The position numbers and the translations under genes are program-made. From JACNKV01 sp964388155 (GTDB lineage Bacteria > Fidelibacterota > Marinisomatia > Marinisomatales > JACNKV01), in contig CAYLYH010000014.1 of the NCBI GenBank assembly GCA_964388155.1, forward strand, positions 1 to 54,050: 54,050 bases of DNA, read 5' to 3'. This document shows, one piece after another, positions 46,013 through 54,050 of the stretch (position 1 is the first letter of the stretch; each line of letters starts with the position of its first letter). The notes under the pieces were generated by a model. The model did no database searches. It was not told the origin of the DNA and worked only from the letters and a program-made list of their open reading frames with translations.

Positions 46013-48956
46013 AATAAGAACTATGATATTTTGCTTGGTTATACTGAGTTTTGCTACGGCACAACCTTATCATTTTGTTGATTTGAATATTGAATCAGGG
46101 GTTTTTAATGGCGATCCAACCAGTGAACAAGAATTCTTCTTGGTCTTTTCTATTGAGGTTGGTGAAATGGATGCACCCTATTTACGATTATATTTTGGTG
46201 AGTCCAATCTAGGAAATAATAGTTATGTAATCATCCGTTCAATTCAAGATAGCATTAAACAAATACATAATTCCCAAACACTATCTGAATGGAGAAACAC
46301 GTCAATATTTTTCAATGGTAGTTTACTATTAATTGAGTTATATGTCTATAAGTTTGATACAGATGTTTTTATCAATCTAGATTCATTGTTCATAGGGCAT
46401 AACTTGTCTGAAGATTATGTAACAGCGGATACTACAATGGAAAGAAGTCTCTGTGGTGACGATGATCGGATTCGTTCAGAAGACTTTGCAATAGGACGTT
46501 TAGTCCCATTTGTTTGCACAGCAGGGATTACCGAAAATGGTTTGTTAATATCAGCGGGGCACTGTCTTTGGCCGGATTTTTCAATGGATGATGAAATAGT
46601 TGAATTTAATGTTCCTTTTTCACTTCCTGACGGTACAATTCAACACCCAGGGGTTGAAGACCAATATATTGTTGGCGACTATTATTCTTTTGAATGGACC
46701 GGAGAAATTGATGATTGGTTGGTTTTTAATGTGGAAAATAACAGCAATACAGGTTTACAACCCATAGAAGCACAAGGAACATTCTATGAATTGGAAAGAG
46801 TGAACGAATTTAATGAGAATGATATGTTTCGAATTACGGGTTATGGTATGGATGATACACCTCCTGATGATGATTTTAATTGGGAAGGAATTGAATTTAA
46901 TCATGTTCAGCAGACTAGTACCGGTCTATTCGATTCATTATTCGGAACGATACTAAATATTGCAGTTGATGCTACTGATGGAAACTCTGGCGGTCCAGTT
47001 GTAAGGGAATGTGACGGAAAAGTTGTTAGTATTTATAATGTCCACAATTGCAATAATGGTTATAATTCAAGTGTTAGTTTTTTAAATAATAATTTTTGGA
47101 TGGCTTTACACCCAAATTCCGTTTTTCTCACGAATCGGAATTTAGTAAATAATGAAAATTTGGGTGGGTTTTTGACCTTAGACAATACAGAGACTTCTAC
47201 GTTTGAGTATCCCTTCATAAACTCATATGATATGGTTCCTGTTGATGTTGAAGTTGGTAATCTTTATAGTGCAACCACAACAACACCCAATTTAGGAGAA
47301 AACGACGAATTCAGAAACATTATGTGGAATGACAATCGTGAAGATTATTTATTAAAAATGAATCACATATTTATGGAGGGGCAACAATTTCATACAGCAT
47401 ACTTCACAACTCAATTTTCTGTTACGATTGAGTCAACCCATCCGGTTGAGTTAGAATTTCATGACCCGTGGTATGCGTACAGGGAAGAACCGGACAGACC
47501 TTGGATTCAACCGGATGAATTTTCCCCTTTATGTGAATTGACACCTGATGGTACTTACCCAGTTTTCTTGAACCAAGGTGGAAATATCGAATATTTAATG
47601 CCCCCGTACTATTCTATCCTTACAGAACAATACTTTGATAATGATGAAGGAGAAATATATGAATTCACACACTGGTCAGGTGTAAATGTGTTAATAGAAA
47701 ATATTGATGAACTTGCGACCGGTGTAATATTTACAAATGAAGATGCAACAATCACTGCAAACTATGAGTTTTACACTGAAAACGGAAATTTGGTTAACAA
47801 TATCACCAACTGGAATATCGTCGGCTTACCGGGAGAAGTTCCACCTCCTGCATACTATCTTGATATATTTCCGTCCGCTATTGAGGGGACCTGCACCGGA
47901 CACAATGGTTCTTATTATAACGCAGATAATTTAGTAAATGGTGAAGGCTACTGGCTTTGCTTTAATGAAGCAGGCAATACCATTATTATCGGTGATGAGA
48001 TTTCTGAATTGGTTATAGATATATCCTCCGGCTGGAATCTAATATCCGGGATATCGACAGAAACACCCATTGAATACATTGATGATCCAAATGAGATTCT
48101 TGTCCCTAATTGTTTCTTTGGTTATGATAACGGCTTTCTTCCTTCTGAAAGTATGGTGCCGGGTAAAGGCTACTGGGTACGTGCTAATAATAACGGTATC
48201 ATATTCATCACGAATGATCAACAATCAACTAATGAATTTGTTAATCGAATGGATAACGTTAATTATATCAAATTCACAAATCCCTCAGGGAATGAGAGAA
48301 AAGTGTATTTTGGGATTGACGTTCCTGAAGAAGACCAGCTCAGCTATACATTACCGCCATTACCTCCGGATGAAGTAATGGAACAGAACTTCATGGACAC
48401 ACGATTTGCAGACGGGAAAACCTATACAGAAGATGTGGGAACAATCGAAGTAAGAAACACCGACTACCCACTCACCGTGGAATACGGCATTCTGAACGAC
48501 AACGGAGAATGGGAGATTACCTCTAACGCTCCAAAACGCATTAACGGAGATGAAGAATACGGAGACATCGGCAGAGTGAAGCTCAATCGAACCGGTAAGA
48601 TTGTAGTAGAACACCCAATTGAATCATTCACCATCCGAAAGACAAACTCAAAAAATCTTCCGACAGAGTTCGCTCTCAAACAGAACTACCCTAATCCGTT
48701 TAATCCAACCACGACCATTTCATTTTCGATACCTCAAAACAATGTAGAGACGCGATTAATCACGTCTCTACACGTGTATGACCTCACCGGTCGGTTAGTT
48801 AAAACCCTAATAAATGAGAACATTGAGCCTGGATATCATTTTGTTGTTTGGAACGGCACAGACACCTACGGAAAGCCGGTTGCATCAGGGATGTATTTGT
48901 ATCAGCTGAAAACTAATAACTTTGTGAATACTAAAAAACTTGTGTTACTGAAATAA
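46005..48956 (+). CDS. T9SS-sorted trypsin-like serine protease with InlB-like domain
   Basis: The start at ATG 46005 (983 residues) gives signal peptide MNKIRTMIFCLVILSFATAQ; earlier in-frame starts lie inside the upstream gene. A beta domain leads into a chymotrypsin-fold protease with His186 (ISAGHCLWP), Asp237 (EIDDWLVFNV) and Ser328 (DGNSGGPVV); Cys pairs near the His and Ser could form disulfides. An InlB-like domain follows (EIYEFTHWSGV...ATITANYEF), then the twofold module (NWNIVGLPGE...GYWLCF / GWNLISGIS...GKGYWVRANNNG), a pre-sorting domain (KVYFGIDVPEEDQLSYTLPPLPP) and the T9SS domain (QNYPNPFNPTTTI...KKLVLLK). A palindromic repeat (48743-48772) is inserted in frame within that last domain. 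Confidence 0.92.
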   Translation: MNKIRTMIFCLVILSFATAQPYHFVDLNIESGVFNGDPTSEQEFFLVFSIEVGEMDAPYLRLYFGESNLGNNSYVIIRSIQDSIKQIHNSQTLSEWRNTSIFFNGSLLLIELYVYKFDTDVFINLDSLFIGHNLSEDYVTADTTMERSLCGDDDRIRSEDFAIGRLVPFVCTAGITENGLLISAGHCLWPDFSMDDEIVEFNVPFSLPDGTIQHPGVEDQYIVGDYYSFEWTGEIDDWLVFNVENNSNTGLQPIEAQGTFYELERVNEFNENDMFRITGYGMDDTPPDDDFNWEGIEFNHVQQTSTGLFDSLFGTILNIAVDATDGNSGGPVVRECDGKVVSIYNVHNCNNGYNSSVSFLNNNFWMALHPNSVFLTNRNLVNNENLGGFLTLDNTETSTFEYPFINSYDMVPVDVEVGNLYSATTTTPNLGENDEFRNIMWNDNREDYLLKMNHIFMEGQQFHTAYFTTQFSVTIESTHPVELEFHDPWYAYREEPDRPWIQPDEFSPLCELTPDGTYPVFLNQGGNIEYLMPPYYSILTEQYFDNDEGEIYEFTHWSGVNVLIENIDELATGVIFTNEDATITANYEFYTENGNLVNNITNWNIVGLPGEVPPPAYYLDIFPSAIEGTCTGHNGSYYNADNLVNGEGYWLCFNEAGNTIIIGDEISELVIDISSGWNLISGISTETPIEYIDDPNEILVPNCFFGYDNGFLPSESMVPGKGYWVRANNNGIIFITNDQQSTNEFVNRMDNVNYIKFTNPSGNERKVYFGIDVPEEDQLSYTLPPLPPDEVMEQNFMDTRFADGKTYTEDVGTIEVRNTDYPLTVEYGILNDNGEWEITSNAPKRINGDEEYGDIGRVKLNRTGKIVVEHPIESFTIRKTNSKNLPTEFALKQNYPNPFNPTTTISFSIPQNNVETRLITSLHVYDLTGRLVKTLINENIEPGYHFVVWNGTDTYGKPVASGMYLYQLKTNNFVNTKKLVLLK
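48743..48772. repeat. 30-bp near-perfect palindrome inside a T9SS domain
   Basis: Arms TGTAGAGACG (48743-48752) and CGTCTCTACA (48763-48772) are exact complements, and GATTAATC in the centre continues the palindrome; only the 48753/48762 pair fails. It is translated in frame as about VETRLITSL, between the IPQNN and LHVYDLTGR strands, making this stretch about 5 residues longer than in sister domains. The GTAGAGACG...CGTCTCTAC form resembles a small palindromic repeat I recall from many bacterial genomes. Confidence 0.85.
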
Positions 48957-48963
48957 GGTACAC

Positions 48964-49098
48964 ATGGTAAAACCAAAACCAACCTCAAATAAATTACAGG
49001 AAGTATTGAGCGGCGATAAGGTCTCACTCTCTTTCGCCAATCGCTTAAAAGAGCAGTATTCCGTCGGATATGTTGAGCCATCACAGTTGTTAATCTAA
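48964..49098 (+). CDS. Small hypothetical protein, 44 aa
   Basis: An ATG at 48964 opens 44 codons to TAA at 49096-49098: MVKPKPTSNKLQEVLSGDK..., ending VGYVEPSQLLI. AAGG at 48954-48957 has good spacing. It lies 7 bases after the protease stop and one base before the next ATG, so it fills the gap in an otherwise tightly packed operon. It has no signal peptide or membrane segment, unlike its neighbours. I do not recognise it; it may be a real cytoplasmic peptide or chance coding. Confidence 0.4.
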   Translation: MVKPKPTSNKLQEVLSGDKVSLSFANRLKEQYSVGYVEPSQLLI

Positions 49099-49099
49099 A

Positions 49100-50809
49100 A
49101 TGAAACAAACACTTTTCATATTCCTCCTGTTTTTTCTACCATTGCAGCTTTTTGCCCAATGCGATTCGGTATATTGGAGTACTAATCCTGCGGAGAATTT
49201 ACAGGTGTCAACCTGGGGACTTTCTCCTTTGGCGGTCAGCGATGGAAAAGGCGGTGTTTACATCAGTTGGGAAAGTTTTGACTATGAATATAGTGATCTA
49301 TATTTACAATATGTGAATAAATGCGGTAAGAAACAATGGGAACCGCCTTTGTTTATTGGTGATATCGGGAACTTTCAGACAGGAAATGTTGCTCTTGTAG
49401 AGGACAGCAGCGGAGGTGTGATTGTTGGCTGGGATGATTTAATCCCTCGAGACACAATAGAATTTACAATATTATATAAAGGCAGATTGAGGACACAACG
49501 GATAGATAGTGCCGGGACTAAATTATGGGGTGACGAAGGTGTAAAAGTAAGTCTTGATGACGGCAGAGGCCATAGAATTATTTCTGCCGTATCCGATAAT
49601 GCTGACGGTGTTGTCGTTTTGTTTACCACGCATACAGAATATGGCGTTTCCACCGATTCCTCATCATTACGAATCCAGCGTATTTCTAATAGCGGAGAAC
49701 GTTTGTGGGGTGAGAATGGAATATTGTTTGATTATAATATTTGGGGGCATAGATTATTAATGGTCAGTGATAGAGATAGTGGTGTGATCTTACAATATGG
49801 AGTTGATGGAGAAGCACAATTTCAAAGACTAAATGCACTGGGTGATACAATTTGGACTGTTTCATCACTAAATGGATATTCTAATATAATTTCCGATAAT
49901 AACGGGGGAGCAATTTTAGGAGTGAGCAAATGGCTATCACCATATTATAACAGAATTATTGCAAATAGAATTTCAGTTGATGGTGAATTTTTATGGGGCG
50001 AAGAAGGAATGGTATTATCTGATAGTGTTGGGTCATATTCTAAAATTACTGATGTTATTATCAAGAATGATTCAATTGTTGTTTTGTATTGGACAGAGGT
50101 GGTCAATCTGCAAAATGATATTCAAACATATTTACAAATGATCCGTCCTAATGGTGATTTCATATTTGAAAGTGGCGGTATATCACCTAGTCTTGTTTCT
50201 GTTTCGTATAGAATAGGTGCAGGGACAATTGAAAGTGATAATAACAGTATGATATTTCTTTTTCTTGATAATCGTGATGAATCACAAAACGCAGTTTATG
50301 CACAGAAACTTGGTCCAATGGGAGAAATATTATGGGAGAGTAGTGATGTTATGTTTTCATACTTTCCGCGACAACATAGTATATTTGTTAAAGATATATC
50401 CTACGGTATAATTGATATTGGTTCTGATGAACCCATGAACGGCATTTTCGCCCAACAGATCAGCCGGAACGGCAATCTTGGAGAAGTAAATACAGATTCT
50501 GTAAGTGTTAATGTTGAAAATAGATTACCAAAGGGATATTTATTAAAACAGAATTATCCAAACCCCTTTAATAATTCGACAGCAATAAAGTATATTCTTC
50601 CTGTACAATCTGAAATATCAATAATAATTTTTGATATTCTTGGTAGAGAAATTAGTAGATTTGAAAGATTTCATTCAACGAGTGGAAATTACTCTGTTCA
50701 GTGGAGTGGTACAGATAACAGGGGAAATAACATTGGGTCAGGGATATATTTTTATGAAATCCAAACGAATGAATTTCGAGAAGTAAAAAAAATGTTACTA
50801 ATCAAATAA
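49100..50809 (+). CDS. T9SS-sorted propeller-like protein, 569 aa
   Basis: Signal peptide MKQTLFIFLLFFLPLQLFAQ. Residues about 25-470 contain repeated blades of the form SDGKGGVYISWES, EDSSGGVIVGWDD, DNADGVVVLFT, DRDSGVILQYG, SDNNGGAILGVSK, each followed by LxxQRIxxxGxxLWG, consistent with a beta-propeller or a repeat of the kind often labelled 'exported repeat protein'. The last ~90 residues are a T9SS type A domain (KQNYPNPFNNSTAI, IFDILGREI, GIYFYEIQT, KKMLLIK). It is the fifth gene of the run that starts with the TPR regulator, and ends 19 bases before the M6 protease gene. Probably a surface-exposed binding protein; no catalytic motif seen. Confidence 0.88.
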   Translation: MKQTLFIFLLFFLPLQLFAQCDSVYWSTNPAENLQVSTWGLSPLAVSDGKGGVYISWESFDYEYSDLYLQYVNKCGKKQWEPPLFIGDIGNFQTGNVALVEDSSGGVIVGWDDLIPRDTIEFTILYKGRLRTQRIDSAGTKLWGDEGVKVSLDDGRGHRIISAVSDNADGVVVLFTTHTEYGVSTDSSSLRIQRISNSGERLWGENGILFDYNIWGHRLLMVSDRDSGVILQYGVDGEAQFQRLNALGDTIWTVSSLNGYSNIISDNNGGAILGVSKWLSPYYNRIIANRISVDGEFLWGEEGMVLSDSVGSYSKITDVIIKNDSIVVLYWTEVVNLQNDIQTYLQMIRPNGDFIFESGGISPSLVSVSYRIGAGTIESDNNSMIFLFLDNRDESQNAVYAQKLGPMGEILWESSDVMFSYFPRQHSIFVKDISYGIIDIGSDEPMNGIFAQQISRNGNLGEVNTDSVSVNVENRLPKGYLLKQNYPNPFNNSTAIKYILPVQSEISIIIFDILGREISRFERFHSTSGNYSVQWSGTDNRGNNIGSGIYFYEIQTNEFREVKKMLLIK

Positions 50810-50828
50810 AAACCAAAGTAGAAACTCC

Positions 50829-53800
50829 ATGAGAATCATAATTCTACTAACAACTATCTGTATCATGATCATAAACGGTTTATACGCAGATTATATTGGT
50901 ACAGGTGCAATTGAATGGACACAACCGGAGGGCACAACCTTTATTGCCAAGCTTTGGGGTGATGAATTTGAACATTGGATGGAGACCGATGATGGATACC
51001 GAATCGTAAAAGGAAGTGGTAAATTCTATTATTATGCTCAATTAGATAGTAGTGGTGAGTTTACTCCGTCAAGTTATAAAGTTGGTATTGATGTACCCCT
51101 AGCATCAGCATATCAATTAGACCGGTCTGAAAGCCGTAAAGCTGAGATTGAAGCTCAAATTGAGATCTTCAATCAACAATTGGAGCAAAATGCTATCTGG
51201 TATCAACAAAGAAGAGAAACCCGAGAAGATCCGATTAAACTAGGAGTGGTTTTAGTTGATTTTACACCCAATGAACGTCATCCTATTGAAGTTAATAATC
51301 CAATCTACCCTAATCCATATAGCAAATCTCATTTTGACAACCTCATGTTTTCTACAGATTATTGGACCGGAGTGCACGACCCCGAAGGTGATGAAACATT
51401 AACTCCTCACCCGGAAAGCCATGAACTCTTCGGCAGTTTCCGTGATTATTATAATCAGCAGTCTTGCGGCAATCTTGATATTTACGGTCGGGGAGCCACC
51501 GATGCTGATAATGGCAACTCTATAGTTAACCGTGATGTTGGTGGACTACCGGAATGGGTGGTATTAGATGAACCTAAAGAATTTTACTACGGCGATCATC
51601 TTGATTTTGAATTAAGGGAAATATTTGTAAATGATGTTATTACCAAAGCTTCGTCAATGGACATTGATTTATCTCAATATGAAAAACTGGTATTTGTTAT
51701 TGCAGGTGATAGAGGAAGCGGTATTTTATGGCCAAATACGTTTCAAAATAACTATATTGCTTCCGAAAGAAATATTACAGGTTTTGAACACATCGGCGTA
51801 CACGCTCATGAGTTCGGCCATCTTCTTGGTGCAAAAGATGAATATTTTGGAGATTATCACCCGGGCAAATGGGAAGTAATGGCATCGGGGAGCAATAATG
51901 GTCCAAATGAAGGTAGCTGTCCCGCCGGTTTTTCACCGTTTTATCGTATTAATTGGGGTTGGATAACCCCCATTATTATTGAAAATAATGTAAATGATCT
52001 TAATATTACCTACAGTTATAATAACCCAATCTATTATCAAATTTCAATTGAAGGTACCGATGAATCGTTTATTTTGGAAAACAGATTAAGAGAATCATTT
52101 GATTTCTGGACACCAAATAATCCTACATTTGACTATCAGGATGAAAATGACCCAAATGAAAATCTGGGCGGTTTATTAATATGGAATACTCTTGAAGCGA
52201 ATACATTGTTTGATGCTGTAAAATTAATCCGTGCAGACAATGACAATGACAATAATCAAAATATGTCGAGAGATCCCTTTCCCTATTTTCAAAATGATGA
52301 AAATGGGAGTGGAGAAAATTTAAATTCATCAACTCACCCATCCAGCGACCTACGTAATGGAATGTATTCCGGGGTTAGTATAAATAATATTTCATGGAAT
52401 GATGATTTAACAACCACCGTTGATATTGTCATAAATGATGCAATTGATGTTATTAATTCTGATCAAGTTTGGTCCAATGTTCAAACTGTAAGTAAGCATA
52501 TAATCGTTGAAGAAGGAGTTACACTTACAATAAATCCAGGTACAACAATTAACATCGGCACCTTTTCTGATGGTAGCGGACCGTACTTTATATTTAAACC
52601 AGGGAGTCATTTAGTTGCAGTGGGTAATAATTCCAATCCTATAGAATTTAGTTCAATCCTTTCTTCACCCTCTCCAGGGAATTGGGGTGGTTTAGTGTTT
52701 GAGTACGTTGACCTACTTTCCAGCCACGATGACCACCAACTAAATTATTGCATCTTCAGACACACCGAAACAGCATTAACATACGATAATACGATACATA
52801 TGATATCTTCCAGTTTTGGAAATTTATCATTTATTGACAATATCCAGGTTTTCAATGTAAGTCAGGATTATATCGGTGCTAACATTGTCTTTGATAACTG
52901 CTATTTTGATAATTCTAAATTTGATTTAACAGACTATCCGCTTCTATCAACAACAGTTTCTAATTGTCATTTTAAAAACTCTCTAATCGATTTTGGTAGA
53001 AATCCTAACAATTATAATAGCGATATTAATTTCCATCATAATATAGTTGAAGCAAATGACATTGGTATATATGTTACTAGTAATGGACAAAACTATAGAA
53101 CAGTCGATATTATCAACAACACATTCATTGATAACAGTATTGGAGTAATGGTTCGATCATCTAATGGTGGCGTCATACCTCTTAGCATAGATGTTCGGAA
53201 TAACTGTTTTTATTCAGACCAAATAAATACCGGCATTCAAATATTAGGGATATCTCAATTGATTATCCGTGAAATTGATTATAATAATTTTTACAATGAT
53301 TCCGGTGATGGTGAAACGGGAGAAAATGCTCTTTTTGTTGAACCTCAATTTCTTGATGTTAATAATGCAAACTACCATTTAAGCTATGAATCACAATTAA
53401 AAGATGCAGGCGACCCTGATTCTCCCCTTGATCCTGATGAATCAACATCGGATATAGGGGCGTTTTATTATCCTAATAATGGAAGTATGGTTACATACAA
53501 TGCAAATTGGAATATCGTGGGGTTACCAAGAGAAGTTGAATCATCATTCTATCTTGATGTTTATTCAAATGCGGTTCCAAATACATGCACAGTCTATGAA
53601 AACGGTAGTTATATAAGCGCAAATAATTTGATACGTGGTGATGGTTATTGGTTGAAATTTTACGGGGACGGAGCAGAATTGGTTCTGGGTGATGATGCGC
53701 TTGATATTGAATTAATTATAGAAGAGGGCTGGAATTTGATTTCGGGAACATCTCGTGATTGTATTCTTGAAAATATTACTGACTCGGACAATATTCTTTT

Positions 53801-54050
53801 ACCGGGATGTTTTTACGGGTATGAGAATGGTTTTTTTGAATCAGAACGTATAATTCCAGGTAAAGGCTATTGGGTGCGTGCAAGTCAACCTGGAACCATC
53901 ACCATTACGAATACGCCATTTACTCCAAATCAATTTACTGATCGGATGGATGACGCCAACTACGTAAAGTTCACAAATAATACAGGGAAAGAGAGAAAAG
54001 TGTATTTTGGTGTTGAGGTTCCCGAAGAAGAACAATTAAGCTACACCTTA
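50829..54050 (+). CDS. Secreted M6-like metalloprotease with beta-helix, partial at the window end
   Basis: Open from ATG 50829 to the last base (1074 codons, no stop). Signal peptide MRIIILLTTICIMIINGLYA. FIAKLWGDEFEHWMETDDGYRIVK is the propeptide pattern of M6/immune-inhibitor-A proteases. The catalytic motif HEFGHLLGAKDEY (His327, Glu328, His331, Asp337) fits HExxHxxGxxD, followed by WEVMASGSNNG and INWGWITP. Residues about 535-875 form a parallel beta-helix ending DPDSPLDPDESTSDIGAF. Then come the twofold module (NWNIVGLPRE...GYWLKF / GWNLISGTS...GKGYWVRASQPG) and a pre-sorting domain (KVYFGVEVPEEEQLSYTL), closely matching the gene at 46005, so a T9SS domain probably follows just outside. 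It should act on proteins outside the cell together with the other proteases. Confidence 0.92.
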   Translation, partial: MRIIILLTTICIMIINGLYADYIGTGAIEWTQPEGTTFIAKLWGDEFEHWMETDDGYRIVKGSGKFYYYAQLDSSGEFTPSSYKVGIDVPLASAYQLDRSESRKAEIEAQIEIFNQQLEQNAIWYQQRRETREDPIKLGVVLVDFTPNERHPIEVNNPIYPNPYSKSHFDNLMFSTDYWTGVHDPEGDETLTPHPESHELFGSFRDYYNQQSCGNLDIYGRGATDADNGNSIVNRDVGGLPEWVVLDEPKEFYYGDHLDFELREIFVNDVITKASSMDIDLSQYEKLVFVIAGDRGSGILWPNTFQNNYIASERNITGFEHIGVHAHEFGHLLGAKDEYFGDYHPGKWEVMASGSNNGPNEGSCPAGFSPFYRINWGWITPIIIENNVNDLNITYSYNNPIYYQISIEGTDESFILENRLRESFDFWTPNNPTFDYQDENDPNENLGGLLIWNTLEANTLFDAVKLIRADNDNDNNQNMSRDPFPYFQNDENGSGENLNSSTHPSSDLRNGMYSGVSINNISWNDDLTTTVDIVINDAIDVINSDQVWSNVQTVSKHIIVEEGVTLTINPGTTINIGTFSDGSGPYFIFKPGSHLVAVGNNSNPIEFSSILSSPSPGNWGGLVFEYVDLLSSHDDHQLNYCIFRHTETALTYDNTIHMISSSFGNLSFIDNIQVFNVSQDYIGANIVFDNCYFDNSKFDLTDYPLLSTTVSNCHFKNSLIDFGRNPNNYNSDINFHHNIVEANDIGIYVTSNGQNYRTVDIINNTFIDNSIGVMVRSSNGGVIPLSIDVRNNCFYSDQINTGIQILGISQLIIREIDYNNFYNDSGDGETGENALFVEPQFLDVNNANYHLSYESQLKDAGDPDSPLDPDESTSDIGAFYYPNNGSMVTYNANWNIVGLPREVESSFYLDVYSNAVPNTCTVYENGSYISANNLIRGDGYWLKFYGDGAELVLGDDALDIELIIEEGWNLISGTSRDCILENITDSDNILLPGCFYGYENGFFESERIIPGKGYWVRASQPGTITITNTPFTPNQFTDRMDDANYVKFTNNTGKERKVYFGVEVPEEEQLSYTL

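Noticed and set aside
1..54050. CRISPR array or prophage
   Set aside because: No regularly spaced repeats, Cas genes, capsid, terminase or integrase sequences were seen; the repeated patterns are protein modules and REP-like units.

Overview
The window reads as AT-rich chromosomal DNA from an uncultured member of the Fibrobacteres-Chlorobi-Bacteroidetes lineage. Candidatus Marinimicrobia (SAR406) is my best guess. The main clue is the repeated C-terminal type IX secretion (T9SS) sorting domain with a NYPNPFNP core and endings such as GMYFYxLKxxxFxxxxKMVLLK. A DUF4837 lipoprotein and a carboxyltransferase-alpha/thioesterase pair fit that placement. The T9SS machinery itself is not in the window.

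Layout. (1) 1-4803: an exoprotein block with the end of a T9SS protein, frameshifted by one base, a secreted propeller-like protein that carries a PNPFNP domain in its interior, and a beta-helix T9SS protein. (2) 5030-7522: a truncated McrB-N/DUF3883-like gene, convergent with an octaheme cytochrome c of the tetrathionate reductase (OTR) type. (3) 8074-19225: a 3015-residue multidomain T9SS adhesin-like protein and a smaller relative that share a TDGYD...YAPPxPPPP module. (4) 19364-25534: a tight plus-strand run of DUF4837 lipoprotein, RmlD-like reductase, polyprenyl-phosphate mannosyltransferase-like GT2, a GT2/sugar-phosphate-transferase fusion, accA and a YbgC-type thioesterase. (5) 25531-29640, minus strand: a THUMP RNA methyltransferase, a RAYT transposase broken by one stop codon and surrounded by repeats, and a DUF35/thiolase pair. 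(6) 29813-33582: an unknown gene, a GIY-YIG gene lying between a tRNA-CAT gene and a copy of that tRNA's 3' end, glutamate dehydrogenase and a proline iminopeptidase-like hydrolase. (7) 33919-54050: an exoprotease region with a subtilase (S8) and a streptopain-like C10 protease, then a TPR/HTH regulator that heads a closely packed run of at least six further genes, including a trypsin-like protease and an M6 metalloprotease that runs off the window end.

How it may work together (inference): region 7 looks like a programme for degrading external protein. Four catalytic classes of secreted protease share one twofold C-terminal module (WNLVG...GYWLR / WNLISG...GYWVRS). The regulator gene is 16 bp from the first exoprotein gene, repeated 9-bp sites lie in front of the regulator, and a near-consensus CRP/FNR-type site lies in front of the subtilase. 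Glutamate dehydrogenase and the iminopeptidase-like hydrolase nearby would suit growth on peptides, although nothing in the sequence links them by transcription.

The most unusual items are: the twofold module ending two proteases that have no T9SS domain; internal T9SS-like domains in two paralogues; a 30-bp palindromic repeat inserted in frame into a T9SS domain; a thiolase that appears to lack its catalytic cysteines; and a sugar-phosphate transferase domain that lacks its usual catalytic segment. Family names come from reading the translated sequence by eye; no database search was possible.
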